From positions 1 to 7,436 of the forward strand of contig JAJFGM010000123.1 of the NCBI GenBank assembly GCA_021776145.1: a stretch of DNA of 7,436 nucleotides, read 5' to 3'. Shown in pieces: positions 1-5,843 of this stretch. The stretch comes from Kiloniellaceae bacterium. Its GTDB lineage: Bacteria > Pseudomonadota > Alphaproteobacteria > Kiloniellales > Kiloniellaceae. The notes beneath the pieces are model-generated. The model did no database searches, had not been told where the DNA came from, and saw only the letters and a program-made list of their open reading frames with translations. Each line of letters opens with the position of its first letter. Positions within the stretch are counted from its first letter, which is position 1. Both the position numbers and the translations under genes were made by a program.

Positions 1-502
1 TCAACAGGGCGACAAGGGTCTGAACGAGGTCGAAGCCAAGCAGGATCATCGGCAGGAAAAACAGCCACTCGACCAGCCCCTCGACCCAGGCCAGGCGCAA
101 AGCGGTGGTCAGGTTGAACTCGGTGGAGGAGTGGTGGACGCTGTGATAGGCCCAGAGCAGGCGCACTTCGTGTTCGGCCCGATGCATCCAGTAGTAGGTG
201 AAGTCGACGGCGAGCAGGGTCAGCGCCCAACTCCACCAAGTCTGTGGCAGGCGCCACAAGGCGAAGGGCTCGGCCAACGCCAGACCGGCGATGAAGACCA
301 GGCCGAAGGCGGTCCGCTCCAGCAGGGCGTTGCCCAGGGCGATGGCGAAGTTGGCCGCGGTCTCGCGCCAGGACTTGCGCCGGCGGGTGCTGAAGTCCCA
401 GACGGTCTCGGCCAGGGTCAGAAGCAGCAACGCCAGGGCGATAAGGTCGAGGGCGGCGAAGGTACCGGCCAGGGTCTCGAAGCGGTTTTCCAGGCTTGGC
501 AT
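1..502 (-). CDS. Sterol desaturase / fatty acid hydroxylase family membrane protein (C-terminus beyond window)
   Basis: Seen: 167 codons are present and the C-terminal part runs off the left edge. A hydrophobic N-terminus (residues 17-32) is followed by further hydrophobic stretches near 64-80 and 91-105. Then come HRAEH (107-111) and HSVHH (120-124), the first two histidine clusters of the di-iron membrane desaturase/hydroxylase family (PF04116). The third cluster should lie in the missing part. Family knowledge: such enzymes use a di-iron site, O2 and an electron donor to hydroxylate or desaturate lipids, sterols or carotenoids in the membrane; the substrate cannot be told here. Start choice: the ATG at 502-500 has an AAGAGG-like Shine-Dalgarno about 11 bases upstream, just past the stop of the TetR gene. 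The 23-base gap to that gene indicates one transcript, so the enzyme is probably controlled by the repressor. Odd: a run of eight A residues lies between the ribosome site and the start. Confidence 0.88.
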   Translation of the reverse strand, partial: MPSLENRFETLAGTFAALDLIALALLLLTLAETVWDFSTRRRKSWRETAANFAIALGNALLERTAFGLVFIAGLALAEPFALWRLPQTWWSWALTLLAVDFTYYWMHRAEHEVRLLWAYHSVHHSSTEFNLTTALRLAWVEGLVEWLFFLPMILLGFDLVQTLVALL

Positions 503-525
503 GGGTTTTTTTTGGCCTCTTGAAT

Positions 526-1188
526 TCAGTGCGTTGTTTGAGGTGGCGGCGCCAAGGATTTGCGCAGCAGGGCATCGAGTGCCTGGACGGCGGCCCGGCC
601 CGGGCGCGCGGCGGTGAGGATCGAGCGGGTCGCGACACCTTCGACCAAGTCGATCACCAACTCGGCGGCCTCAGCCGTATCGAGCGTGGCATCGACTTCG
701 CCGGCTTCGATGCCGCGCGCCAAACAGGCGGCCAAGGCGGCGGCGAGTGCCCGGCGGTTGTCGAGAAAGCGCGCCGCCACGCGAGGGTTTCGTCCCGCCT
801 CGGCGGCGATCTCGACCATCAACGCGGCACCACCGTCGGCCGCCGCCGCTTGCAGATATTGAGCGGCAAAACCCGCGACGACCTCGATGGCGTTGCCGGT
901 GGCGGCGAGCAGCAGACTCGCCTCGGTTAATTCGGCGGCCTCCGCCTCGGCAATGGCGAAGACCAGCGCTTCCTTGTTTTCGAAATGGTTGTAGAGGTTG
1001 CCCAGACTGACCCCGGCGCCGGAGCTGATGTCGCGCATGCTGGTCTGGTGAAAGCCCTTGCGCAGAAAACAGTCCACCGCGGCTGCAACGATCTCCAGGC
1101 GGCGCAGGGCCGTCTTTCCGTCCCGGCTCGTCTTTTCACCGCGTCGCGTTTTTGTTGGAAAGCCTCTCGGCGGATTTTCTTTTGGCAT
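526..1188 (-). CDS. TetR/AcrR family transcriptional repressor
   Basis: Seen: 220 residues. A basic N-terminal tail of about 25 residues precedes a TetR N-terminal domain: a first helix (about 29-44) ending in FLRKGFHQTS, then the helix-turn-helix (about 49-75) with ISSGAGVSLGNLYNHFENKE, a textbook TetR_N signature. The remaining 145 or so residues are alanine-rich and helical, as expected of a ligand-binding and dimerisation domain. They do not identify the ligand. Start choice: the ATG at 1188-1186 follows a perfect AGGAGG (1202-1197 on the minus strand) at 8 bases spacing. Neighbours: the desaturase-family gene follows 23 bases downstream, and a small membrane protein gene is divergent. 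A palindrome over the promoter region is the likely operator, so autorepression together with control of both flanking genes is inferred. A lipid or other hydrophobic ligand would suit the context but is speculation. Confidence 0.93.
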   Translation of the reverse strand: MPKENPPRGFPTKTRRGEKTSRDGKTALRRLEIVAAAVDCFLRKGFHQTSMRDISSGAGVSLGNLYNHFENKEALVFAIAEAEAAELTEASLLLAATGNAIEVVAGFAAQYLQAAAADGGAALMVEIAAEAGRNPRVAARFLDNRRALAAALAACLARGIEAGEVDATLDTAEAAELVIDLVEGVATRSILTAARPGRAAVQALDALLRKSLAPPPQTTH

Positions 1189-1196
1189 CTTGAATT

Positions 1197-1252
1197 CCTC
1201 CTGACCTGTAACATAATAATGAACGTACGTTCGTTCAATATAAATTGGGAGA
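1197..1252. promoter_or_regulatory. Divergent promoter region of the TetR gene and the small membrane protein gene
   Basis: For the TetR gene (minus strand) TTGAAC (1238-1233) and TATGTT (1215-1210) are separated by 17 bases; the leader would be only about 15 bases, most of it the AGGAGG site. For the plus-strand gene TTGAAT (1190-1195) and CATAAT (1212-1217) are separated by 16 bases, placing a start near 1224, with GGGAGA (1247-1252) as ribosome site. TATAAA (1239-1244) also resembles a -10 but would start transcription inside the ribosome site, so I favour the first pair. The hexamers are read by eye and each matches consensus only in part. Confidence 0.45.
1220..1237. promoter_or_regulatory. 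Probable TetR-family operator (palindrome)
   Basis: TGAAC and GTTCA arms are separated by eight bases, and inside lies the perfect 12-base palindrome GAACGTACGTTC (1221-1232). It falls between the -35 and -10 candidates of the repressor gene and at the predicted start of the divergent transcript. It is the only strong palindrome between the two start codons. TetR-family repressors usually bind such short inverted repeats next to their own gene; that this repressor binds here is inference. Confidence 0.7.
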
Positions 1253-1258
1253 CTGGCT

Positions 1259-1429
1259 ATGAAATGGCAGGAACGTTGGTGGTTGGGGCTTCTCGGTCTG
1301 ATCGGTATCTACCAGTTGCCTGCGGTGCTCGAAGCCCTGGTCGTCGGCGGCCCATTGCTCACCTATGCCGATCTGCTGTGGCTCCTTTGGTTCAGCTACT
1401 TGATACCGGAGGGCGCGATCCGGCAGTGA
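1259..1429 (+). CDS. Small hydrophobic membrane protein, 56 aa, unknown function
   Basis: Seen: an open frame of 56 codons from ATG (1259) to TGA (1427-1429). The ATG is preceded by GGGAGA at 6 bases spacing. It starts MKWQERWW, then has a hydrophobic stretch (about 9-32) with a QLP kink, a short GGPLLTYAD connector, a second hydrophobic stretch (about 39-49) rich in Trp and Leu, and a short polar end EGAIRQ. This fits a one- or two-pass inner-membrane protein. No family is recognised. Context: it is transcribed away from the TetR-family repressor across a shared palindrome, which suggests it belongs to that regulon, perhaps helping the desaturase-family enzyme or the envelope. It ends 75 bases before the convergent stop of the DUF1194 gene. 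The good ribosome site, protein-like composition and regulatory position make a chance frame less likely, but there is no homology support. Confidence 0.68.
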   Translation: MKWQERWWLGLLGLIGIYQLPAVLEALVVGGPLLTYADLLWLLWFSYLIPEGAIRQ

Positions 1430-1504
1430 AGGCCGTCGTTTCGGTGACGCGGACCGACAACGGCACAAGTCGCGGCTTTGCCATTTGTGAGTGATTTGGA
1501 GAGT

Positions 1505-2260
1505 TCATGCCCCGCTTGCGGGGTCTCTATTGGAAGCGGCCGAGGGCCGCCGCGGCTGGGCATCGTTGCGGCTGACCAGGGGGGTGATCTCGCGTTTGAG
1601 TTTGCGCAGGAAGGCTTCGGCGAAGTCCTGGTAGTCGGTGGCGATTTCGATAAAGGCGCCGGGTCCGAAGATGACCTTTTCGCGGAAGTAGACCTCCAGA
1701 CTGTAAGTATCGATGAGGATGGGCAGGCCGTTGATGACGACGCCTTGCGCGGCCGCGGCCGGCCAGATCGTGACCGGCAGGGGGCCGGTGTTGCTGCGGC
1801 CGTCGCCCGAGATGTCGATTTTGAGCTGGCGGCCATCGAAGGCGTTCTCGGCGAGGAGACGCAGGCCGAATGCGAGGGCATTGCCGATGGCGGTAAAACC
1901 GCGCAGCGGGTCGCGTTTTTGCCGCGCCACCGCGGCCGCGAAAGCCAAACTGCTGTCGCGGTCGACCAACAGCTGCCAGGGGATTACGTGGCGGCCATCG
2001 ATGGCTGAATTCCACTGAAACAGTGTGACGGCCACGCCGTCTTGTTGTTCGATCAGGCCGATGACTTCAGGGCTTCGGAAGGCCTGGGCAATGCCCGCCA
2101 TTTGCAGGTCGTATTCGATGTCGTCGACGCTGCGTGAGGTATCGACCGCGAGCACCAGTTCGATAGAGACGGGGATTTGCGCCGCCGCCGATTGTGTCGC
2201 GGCCGCCAGCAGGCAGGCCATAACAATCAACCTTGGCCACACTCCCGGCGTGGGCCGCAT
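1505..2260 (-). CDS. DUF1194 domain-containing secreted protein (von Willebrand A-like)
   Basis: Seen: 251 residues. A signal peptide of about 28 residues with a hydrophobic core (LIVMACLLAAA) ends near SAAAQ. The mature part is a von Willebrand A-like fold. DTSRS (40-44) matches the DxSxS metal-ion site, Thr123 in GFTAIG fits the conserved threonine, and DISGDG (149-154) the later aspartate. The overall pattern (VLAVDTSRSVDDIEYDLQ, then GFTAIGNA) is that of DUF1194 (PF06707), known mainly from Alphaproteobacteria and without a settled function. VWA domains usually bind partner proteins through a bound divalent metal, so a periplasmic or secreted adhesion or assembly role is inferred. Start: the ATG at 2260 has only a weak AGGCAAG upstream. 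The in-frame ATG at 2221 with AAGG nine bases before it is a plausible alternative, though it shortens the signal peptide. It lies 142 bases downstream of the acyltransferase gene. Confidence 0.85.
   Translation of the reverse strand: MRPTPGVWPRLIVMACLLAAATQSAAAQIPVSIELVLAVDTSRSVDDIEYDLQMAGIAQAFRSPEVIGLIEQQDGVAVTLFQWNSAIDGRHVIPWQLLVDRDSSLAFAAAVARQKRDPLRGFTAIGNALAFGLRLLAENAFDGRQLKIDISGDGRSNTGPLPVTIWPAAAAQGVVINGLPILIDTYSLEVYFREKVIFGPGAFIEIATDYQDFAEAFLRKLKREITPLVSRNDAQPRRPSAASNRDPASGA
1510..1523. repeat. Short GC hairpin at the 3' end of the DUF1194 gene
   Basis: CCCCG-CTTG-CGGGG forms a 5-base stem with a 4-base loop. It covers the last codons of the DUF1194 gene, just before its stop, and lies in the convergent space with the small membrane protein gene. 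No U-tract follows on either strand, so a terminator is possible but not shown. Confidence 0.3.
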
Positions 2261-2293
2261 CTTGCCTGAATCCCGGTCCCGTTTCCCCGTCCT

Positions 2294-2310
2294 GGCGGCG
2301 AAAGGCCGCC
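2294..2310. repeat. Inverted repeat between the acyltransferase and DUF1194 genes
   Basis: GGCGGC and GCCGCC arms flank the 5-base loop GAAAG. It lies in the 142-base gap, about 90 bases past the acyltransferase stop and 34 bases before the DUF1194 start. No U-tract follows on the minus strand. It may be an attenuating or mRNA-stabilising stem within a shared transcript. In GC-rich DNA a 6-base stem can also be chance. Confidence 0.35.
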
Positions 2311-2402
2311 GAGCCTCACCAAGCTATCACAGGCCCTTGGGAAAAAGCATATGGGACAGGCGATAGACCGCCGCTGGCGATTCCATGTGACCCGAATTTG
2401 CT

Positions 2403-3608
2403 CTAAGCGCGCCCGGCCGGGCGCGGTTCGACGCGCGGCGCGGTTTGGCCGAGTTGATCCTTGACCAGCAGGAACGGTTTCTCGACGGCGAAATGCAACA
2501 CCAGAGCGGCGGTGAAGGACAGGCCAAGATAGATCGCCAGGAAGCGCAGGAAATCGAATGGCCCGTCGGCAAAACCGCTCAAGGCCAAGGCGAGCGGCAC
2601 GAAGGTGATGTGGATGAGGTAGAGCGGATAGCTGATGCGCGCGATCACCATCAGGCTCCGCGCCCGCAGCAAGCCGCTTTTGGCGCCGCCGAAGACGACC
2701 GACAGCAGTAGGCCGCCGAAGGTGAGGGACAGAACCAGCGGCTGCAGGATCTTCTGGTACCAGCCAAGTTCACCGAGCAGTTCCACGACAAAGAGCTGCA
2801 CAAGCAAGGCCAGCGTCGACACCCAGAAAAGCCGCGTCGCCCAGGTCCGCCGTTGGCGCACGGCGGAGGGGTCGCGGTCGCAATAGAGGAAGGCGCAGGC
2901 CACGCCGATCGCCAGACCGTCGAAGGAAACGTGAAACGGGCTGCGGAAGGTGCGGAAGAACCAATAGTATTCGCTGACGTCCGGGTGCTGCAGGGCGGTG
3001 AGCGCACGCAGCAGCGTAGGCAGGAGGATCAGCATGGCGAGCAGGACCGCGCGCCGGCCCGGCGACCCGCCGCGTAGCGCCGCCCAGACCAGAAACGGCG
3101 CAACGAGATAGAACTTCTCCTCGACGCCCAGCGACCAGAGGGGCACGACGATGTTGGCGGGGAGGTAGTCCTGCAGGAACAGCAGGTGATAGGCGATACG
3201 CAGGTCGAGGTGGTCGTGGGCGAAGTCGTACAGCGGGATCGAACCGCCGACGACCAAGGCCAAGACGGCCAGATAGGCCGGGACGATGCGCAGCGCGCGC
3301 GCGCCGACATAGGCGCCGATGCGGGCCAGCGGGGAGGTGTTGTCGCGGCGTAGCAGGTGGTGGGTAATCAGGAAGCCGCTGAGCACGAAGAACAGGTCGA
3401 CGCCGATCCAGCCGTTCAGCAGGGGTATGGCCAGATCCCAGGAGCCGACCGGAAACAGCGGCTGGGAGTCGCGGTAGAGCGGCCAAACGGCGTGGCGGGC
3501 GAGGACCAGGAGGATGGCAAGGGCCCGCAGACCGTCCAACTCGGCGATTGCCCGCGGGCGGCGTCGGAAGGTGAAGTAGGTGGCGGGCGCGAAAATCGAA
3601 CGCGTCAT
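2403..3608 (-). CDS. Acyltransferase 3 family membrane protein (OafA/YrhL type)
   Basis: Seen: 401 residues, usual for the membrane domain alone, with no C-terminal SGNH domain. Family landmarks appear in order: ELDGLRALAILLVLARHA (23-40) with the conserved His39; GWIGVDLFFVLSGFLIT (66-82); the ARALRIVPAY stretch (103-112); and LWSLGVEEKFYLVAPF (157-172), the most diagnostic block. About ten hydrophobic segments follow to the end. Family knowledge: acyltransferase 3 proteins (PF01757) move acetyl or other acyl groups across or at the inner membrane onto sugars of lipopolysaccharide, exopolysaccharide, peptidoglycan or small molecules. The acceptor here is unknown. Start: the ATG at 3608 lies 22 bases after the stop of the upstream membrane protein, so the two are likely co-transcribed; no strong ribosome site is visible. 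The C-terminus is short and basic (EPRPAGRA). Confidence 0.95.
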   Translation of the reverse strand: MTRSIFAPATYFTFRRRPRAIAELDGLRALAILLVLARHAVWPLYRDSQPLFPVGSWDLAIPLLNGWIGVDLFFVLSGFLITHHLLRRDNTSPLARIGAYVGARALRIVPAYLAVLALVVGGSIPLYDFAHDHLDLRIAYHLLFLQDYLPANIVVPLWSLGVEEKFYLVAPFLVWAALRGGSPGRRAVLLAMLILLPTLLRALTALQHPDVSEYYWFFRTFRSPFHVSFDGLAIGVACAFLYCDRDPSAVRQRRTWATRLFWVSTLALLVQLFVVELLGELGWYQKILQPLVLSLTFGGLLLSVVFGGAKSGLLRARSLMVIARISYPLYLIHITFVPLALALSGFADGPFDFLRFLAIYLGLSFTAALVLHFAVEKPFLLVKDQLGQTAPRVEPRPAGRA

Positions 3609-3630
3609 TGCGGCCAGGCGTCCGGTGGCG

Positions 3631-4680
3631 TCACTTCGAACCGAGCCCCAATGTCTTCTGCATCTGCGGTTTGCGCGCCTTCCAAATCCGCGAGTCGACG
3701 ATGTAATGGTGAAAGTTGATGGCCTGGTAGATGACGATCAGCGACGGCAGGCCAAGGGCGAGGGCCTTCGCGCCGAAGACCGAGATCGCGACGTAGAGCA
3801 GGGTCGAGATGAGCAGGCAGATGACGAAGTAAAGCCACCAGTTCCTGCTCTGGCTGATCGTCGAAAGGAAGCGGGCCTTGGCGTCGATGCCCTCGCGGTA
3901 GCGGTTCGTATTGAACAGCCAGACGAACAGCAGATACTGCGCGTTGTGCCAGATGTTGATAACCAGCCAGCCGTAGGTGATGTCCTCGATCAGTATGTAA
4001 CCGAAGGCGAAAACCGTGATGTGGGACGCGATGTAAAGCGTATGGGCGAAGGCACCCTGGCCGTGCCAGAAGGCGCGGGCGCGTTGGAAGGCCCAGACAG
4101 CCAGCGTGGCGATGGCGGCGGCGGCGACCAGTTCGACCAGCAGGCCCGGTACCGGAATGACTCGCAGCTCGAGCCCAAGGAATGTCTCCGGCGCCTGCCA
4201 GGAGCGATGCAGGATGCCGCACAGCGGAAAGAGATAGAACATCGCCTTGGTCAGGCTTTCGCTTTCGCTGACCAGGCCACCGGATTTGCGGCGATAGACC
4301 TGGGCGACGCCCCAGCTTTGGCGCGTGTAGTGAAACCACTGCCAATAAAGATAAATGCTGACCAGGACCCAAACCCCGAAACCCATGGCCAGGCCCAGGG
4401 TGGCGCCGAGCACGAGGAACGGCAGCCAAAAGATGTGAAACCGGTGCTGGCGCAGGCTTTCCCGATCGAAGCAGAGCCGCGTATAGGTGGCGATCACATG
4501 GTGATAACCGAGCAGCCAAAGATCGAGCAGCAGAATGGGCGCGAAGAGCGCCGGCTCAAGGACCACGATCAGACCCGACGCCACGGCGACCGCCGCGGTT
4601 GCGACGACAAAGCTGATATCGAAACCGGGCCCGCGCAGCCAACCGACCGGCCGGGGTGCGTCTAGCGAAATTGAGGACAT
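3631..4680 (-). CDS. Polytopic membrane protein with conserved-looking histidine motifs, function unknown
   Basis: Seen: 349 residues with about nine hydrophobic segments (near 21-42, 44-60, 82-98, 100-116, 143-157, 178-198, 217-232, 237-256, 281-318). Several His/aromatic clusters sit at membrane borders: GYHHVIATYTR (58-68), WQWFHYTRQSWGV (113-125), NIWHNAQYL (242-250) and NFHHYIVDSRIWK (322-334). I have seen similar HHY..D..IW endings in unannotated bacterial membrane proteins but cannot give a family name. Clustered histidines facing one side suggest a metal site, as in membrane oxygenases or hydroxylases of the Brp/Blh or desaturase kind; that is inference. Start: the ATG at 4680 has a GGGTGG-like site 5-6 bases upstream. 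Only 22 bases separate its stop from the acyltransferase start, so the two probably act in one envelope or lipid modification process. Confidence 0.8.
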   Translation of the reverse strand: MSSISLDAPRPVGWLRGPGFDISFVVATAAVAVASGLIVVLEPALFAPILLLDLWLLGYHHVIATYTRLCFDRESLRQHRFHIFWLPFLVLGATLGLAMGFGVWVLVSIYLYWQWFHYTRQSWGVAQVYRRKSGGLVSESESLTKAMFYLFPLCGILHRSWQAPETFLGLELRVIPVPGLLVELVAAAAIATLAVWAFQRARAFWHGQGAFAHTLYIASHITVFAFGYILIEDITYGWLVINIWHNAQYLLFVWLFNTNRYREGIDAKARFLSTISQSRNWWLYFVICLLISTLLYVAISVFGAKALALGLPSLIVIYQAINFHHYIVDSRIWKARKPQMQKTLGLGSK

Positions 4681-4693
4681 GCCACCACCCGCA

Positions 4694-4767
4694 GGAAATT
4701 GCGGTCTCAGTCATAGTCGTGGCGCGGTTAAGATCCTTTGAAGAAAGGCATTTTCGGGAAATTGCGG
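4694..4767. repeat. Pair of 11-base direct repeats upstream of the polytopic membrane protein gene
   Basis: GGAAATTGCGG occurs at 4694-4704 and again, exactly, at 4757-4767. On the minus strand it reads CCGCAATTTCC, roughly 14 and 77 bases before the start codon. The offset of 63 bases is six helical turns. The copy near the gene also forms a 5-base stem (CCGCA/TGCGG). It could be a regulator site; no regulator is known. Confidence 0.35.
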
Positions 4768-4797
4768 GCATGCGCCGAGGCGCCCTTGGGGAGGCTT

Positions 4798-4842
4798 GCA
4801 TCGATGCGGGCTGCCGGTGCCAATGGCGCCACCGCTCGATGC
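4798..4842. repeat. Long imperfect hairpin in the gap
   Basis: GCATCGATGCGG (4798-4809) pairs with CCGCTCGATGC (4832-4842) with a single bulged base. Inside, GGTG and CACC can pair again. A competing pairing TGCCGG (4812-4817) with CCGGCA (4844-4849) is possible. It may be part of a structured transcript, or chance in GC-rich DNA. Confidence 0.35.
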
Positions 4843-4931
4843 GCCGGCAAGCAGGATTGCGTCTTGCCTCGCACGTTTGCGACGTCGGACTACGGGGGCG
4901 CGGTCTCCGCCTCAAGCTTCGCTCGCGGCCT

Positions 4932-4992
4932 GACCGGGGAACCGCCGCGATAGCCATTCCCGGTCGACTGCGGGCGCCATCCCGGCGCCCGC
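4932..4992 (-). terminator. Two adjacent stem-loops downstream of the M48 gene, possible terminator
   Basis: The first stem met by transcription from the M48 gene is a perfect 9-base pair, GCGGGCGCC (4970-4978) with GGCGCCCGC (4984-4992), around a 5-base loop. Next is GACCGGGGAA (4932-4941) with TTCCCGGTC (4957-4965), one bulge and a 15-base loop. The first stem starts about 53 bases past the M48 stop. There is no U-tract, so it may protect the 3' end or act with Rho rather than terminate by itself. Confidence 0.42.
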
Positions 4993-5045
4993 GCCGCCTC
5001 CAGTTCGGCGACGTTAATGCCTGTATCGGAGGACTCCGCCCCCAC

Positions 5046-5843
5046 CTAGCCCCCGGTTCGGCGGGCGTTCTGCTCGTAGATCGGCATCACGTTTGGCAGC
5101 AGTGCCCGAAGCCGCTCGATGCGCGTGTCGGGCGAGGGATGCGTCGAGAGAAATTCCGGGGGCCGTTCGCCGCCCGCCTTCTTAAAGTTCTGCCAGACTT
5201 CGACCGCGGCACGCGGGTCGTAGCCGGCGCGCGCCATGTAGGTTAGGCCGATCTCATCGGCCTCCGACTCCTGCTTGCGGTTGAATGGCAGAATGACGCC
5301 CAAGGTCGCGGCCTGGCCCAGCAGTTGCGGCAGGGAACTGTCGCCGACGGTCGCCCCGACGACCTGCAGGCCGGCCTGCGTGACCATCTGCTGCGACATG
5401 CGTTCCGACGAGTGTCGTGCCGTGACATGGGCGATTTCGTGCGCCAGGACAGCCGCTAGTTGTGCGTCGTTCTCTACCACTTTGAACAGGCCGGTATGGA
5501 CGCCCACCTTGCCGCCCGGCAGCGCGAAGGCGTTGGGTGTTTCGTCGTCGAGGACGGTGAACTGCCAATCGGTGTCGCCACTAATTACTTGCTTGAGGCG
5601 GCGGCCGACCTCGTCGACCCGGTTTTGCAACTCGGTATTCTGCGACACGCCCTTGGTCCGGAGGATCTCTTCGTAAGCCTGCAGCCCCATCTGCGAGGCC
5701 TGATCCTCCGGCAGCAGGATCAGCTGGTTGCGCCCCGTCACCGGTGTTTCCGAGCAGGCGCTCAACGCGAGCAGCATGGCGGCCAGCGGGGCGCACAGGC
5801 GCCACGCGACGTGGCGCGACCTATCCTGGTTCGATTGGATCAT
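5046..5843 (-). CDS. M48 family zinc metalloprotease, lipoprotein (LoiP/YcaL-like)
   Basis: Seen: 265 residues from ATG 5843. A charged N-region, then a hydrophobic stretch ending in LSAC gives a lipobox with Cys30; the mature start CSETPVTGRNQL is typical of the family. HEIAH (135-139) is the zinc-binding HExxH, and ESEAD (192-196) supplies the third ligand, Glu192. FLSTHPSPDTRIERL (231-245) is the conserved C-terminal block. Family knowledge: such lipoproteins resemble E. coli LoiP and YcaL, which degrade faulty outer-membrane proteins in the periplasm. There is no TPR tail as in BepA. Start: the ATG at 5843 overlaps the stop of the upstream lipoprotein as ATGA and has GGGAGG ten bases before it. 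An upstream in-frame GTG at 5861 would put the ribosome site inside the gene and is rejected. Translational coupling to the upstream gene is likely. Confidence 0.95.
   Translation of the reverse strand: MIQSNQDRSRHVAWRLCAPLAAMLLALSACSETPVTGRNQLILLPEDQASQMGLQAYEEILRTKGVSQNTELQNRVDEVGRRLKQVISGDTDWQFTVLDDETPNAFALPGGKVGVHTGLFKVVENDAQLAAVLAHEIAHVTARHSSERMSQQMVTQAGLQVVGATVGDSSLPQLLGQAATLGVILPFNRKQESEADEIGLTYMARAGYDPRAAVEVWQNFKKAGGERPPEFLSTHPSPDTRIERLRALLPNVMPIYEQNARRTGG

Larger units (their letters stand above)
4681..5045. other. 365-base gene-free gap rich in inverted repeats
   Basis: No convincing gene is seen on either strand: the open frames give Arg/Pro/Cys-rich products typical of GC-rich shadow frames. 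The right part would be the 3' untranslated region of the M48 gene and the left part the upstream region of the polytopic membrane protein. It holds two copies of GGAAATTGCGG (4694-4704 and 4757-4767), a CCTTT-GAAG-AAAGG stem (4735-4748), a long imperfect stem (4798-4842), a GGCAAG/CTTGCC pair (4846-4868) and two adjacent stems at 4932-4992. No clear sigma70 promoter could be read for the gene on the left. Confidence 0.6.

Noticed and set aside
1432..1466. Imperfect hairpin (GCCGT...ACGGC) after the small membrane protein gene as a terminator
   Set aside because: The stem is broken by an internal loop and no T-run follows, so it does not meet the form of an intrinsic terminator.
3580..4665. 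Long plus-strand frame (361 codons) opposite the histidine-motif membrane protein
   Set aside because: Highly charged, Asp/Gln/Arg-rich product with no domain; it mirrors the codon pattern of the real gene on the other strand, which has clear membrane segments and operon spacing.
4738..4953. Plus-strand frame of 71 codons beginning with TTG (MKKGIFGKLR...)
   Set aside because: Rare start, no good ribosome site, several cysteines and no recognisable family; it runs through strong inverted repeats. It is more likely non-coding.
4556..4957. Minus-strand frame of 133 codons crossing the start of the histidine-motif gene
   Set aside because: The product is Arg/Pro-rich low-complexity sequence typical of a shadow frame and overlaps a much better gene in another frame.
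4681..5045. A tRNA or other known RNA gene in the gap
   Set aside because: I found no cloverleaf with a GTTC-A T-loop and acceptor pairing; the GGTTCGG near 5050 is within the M48 coding end.
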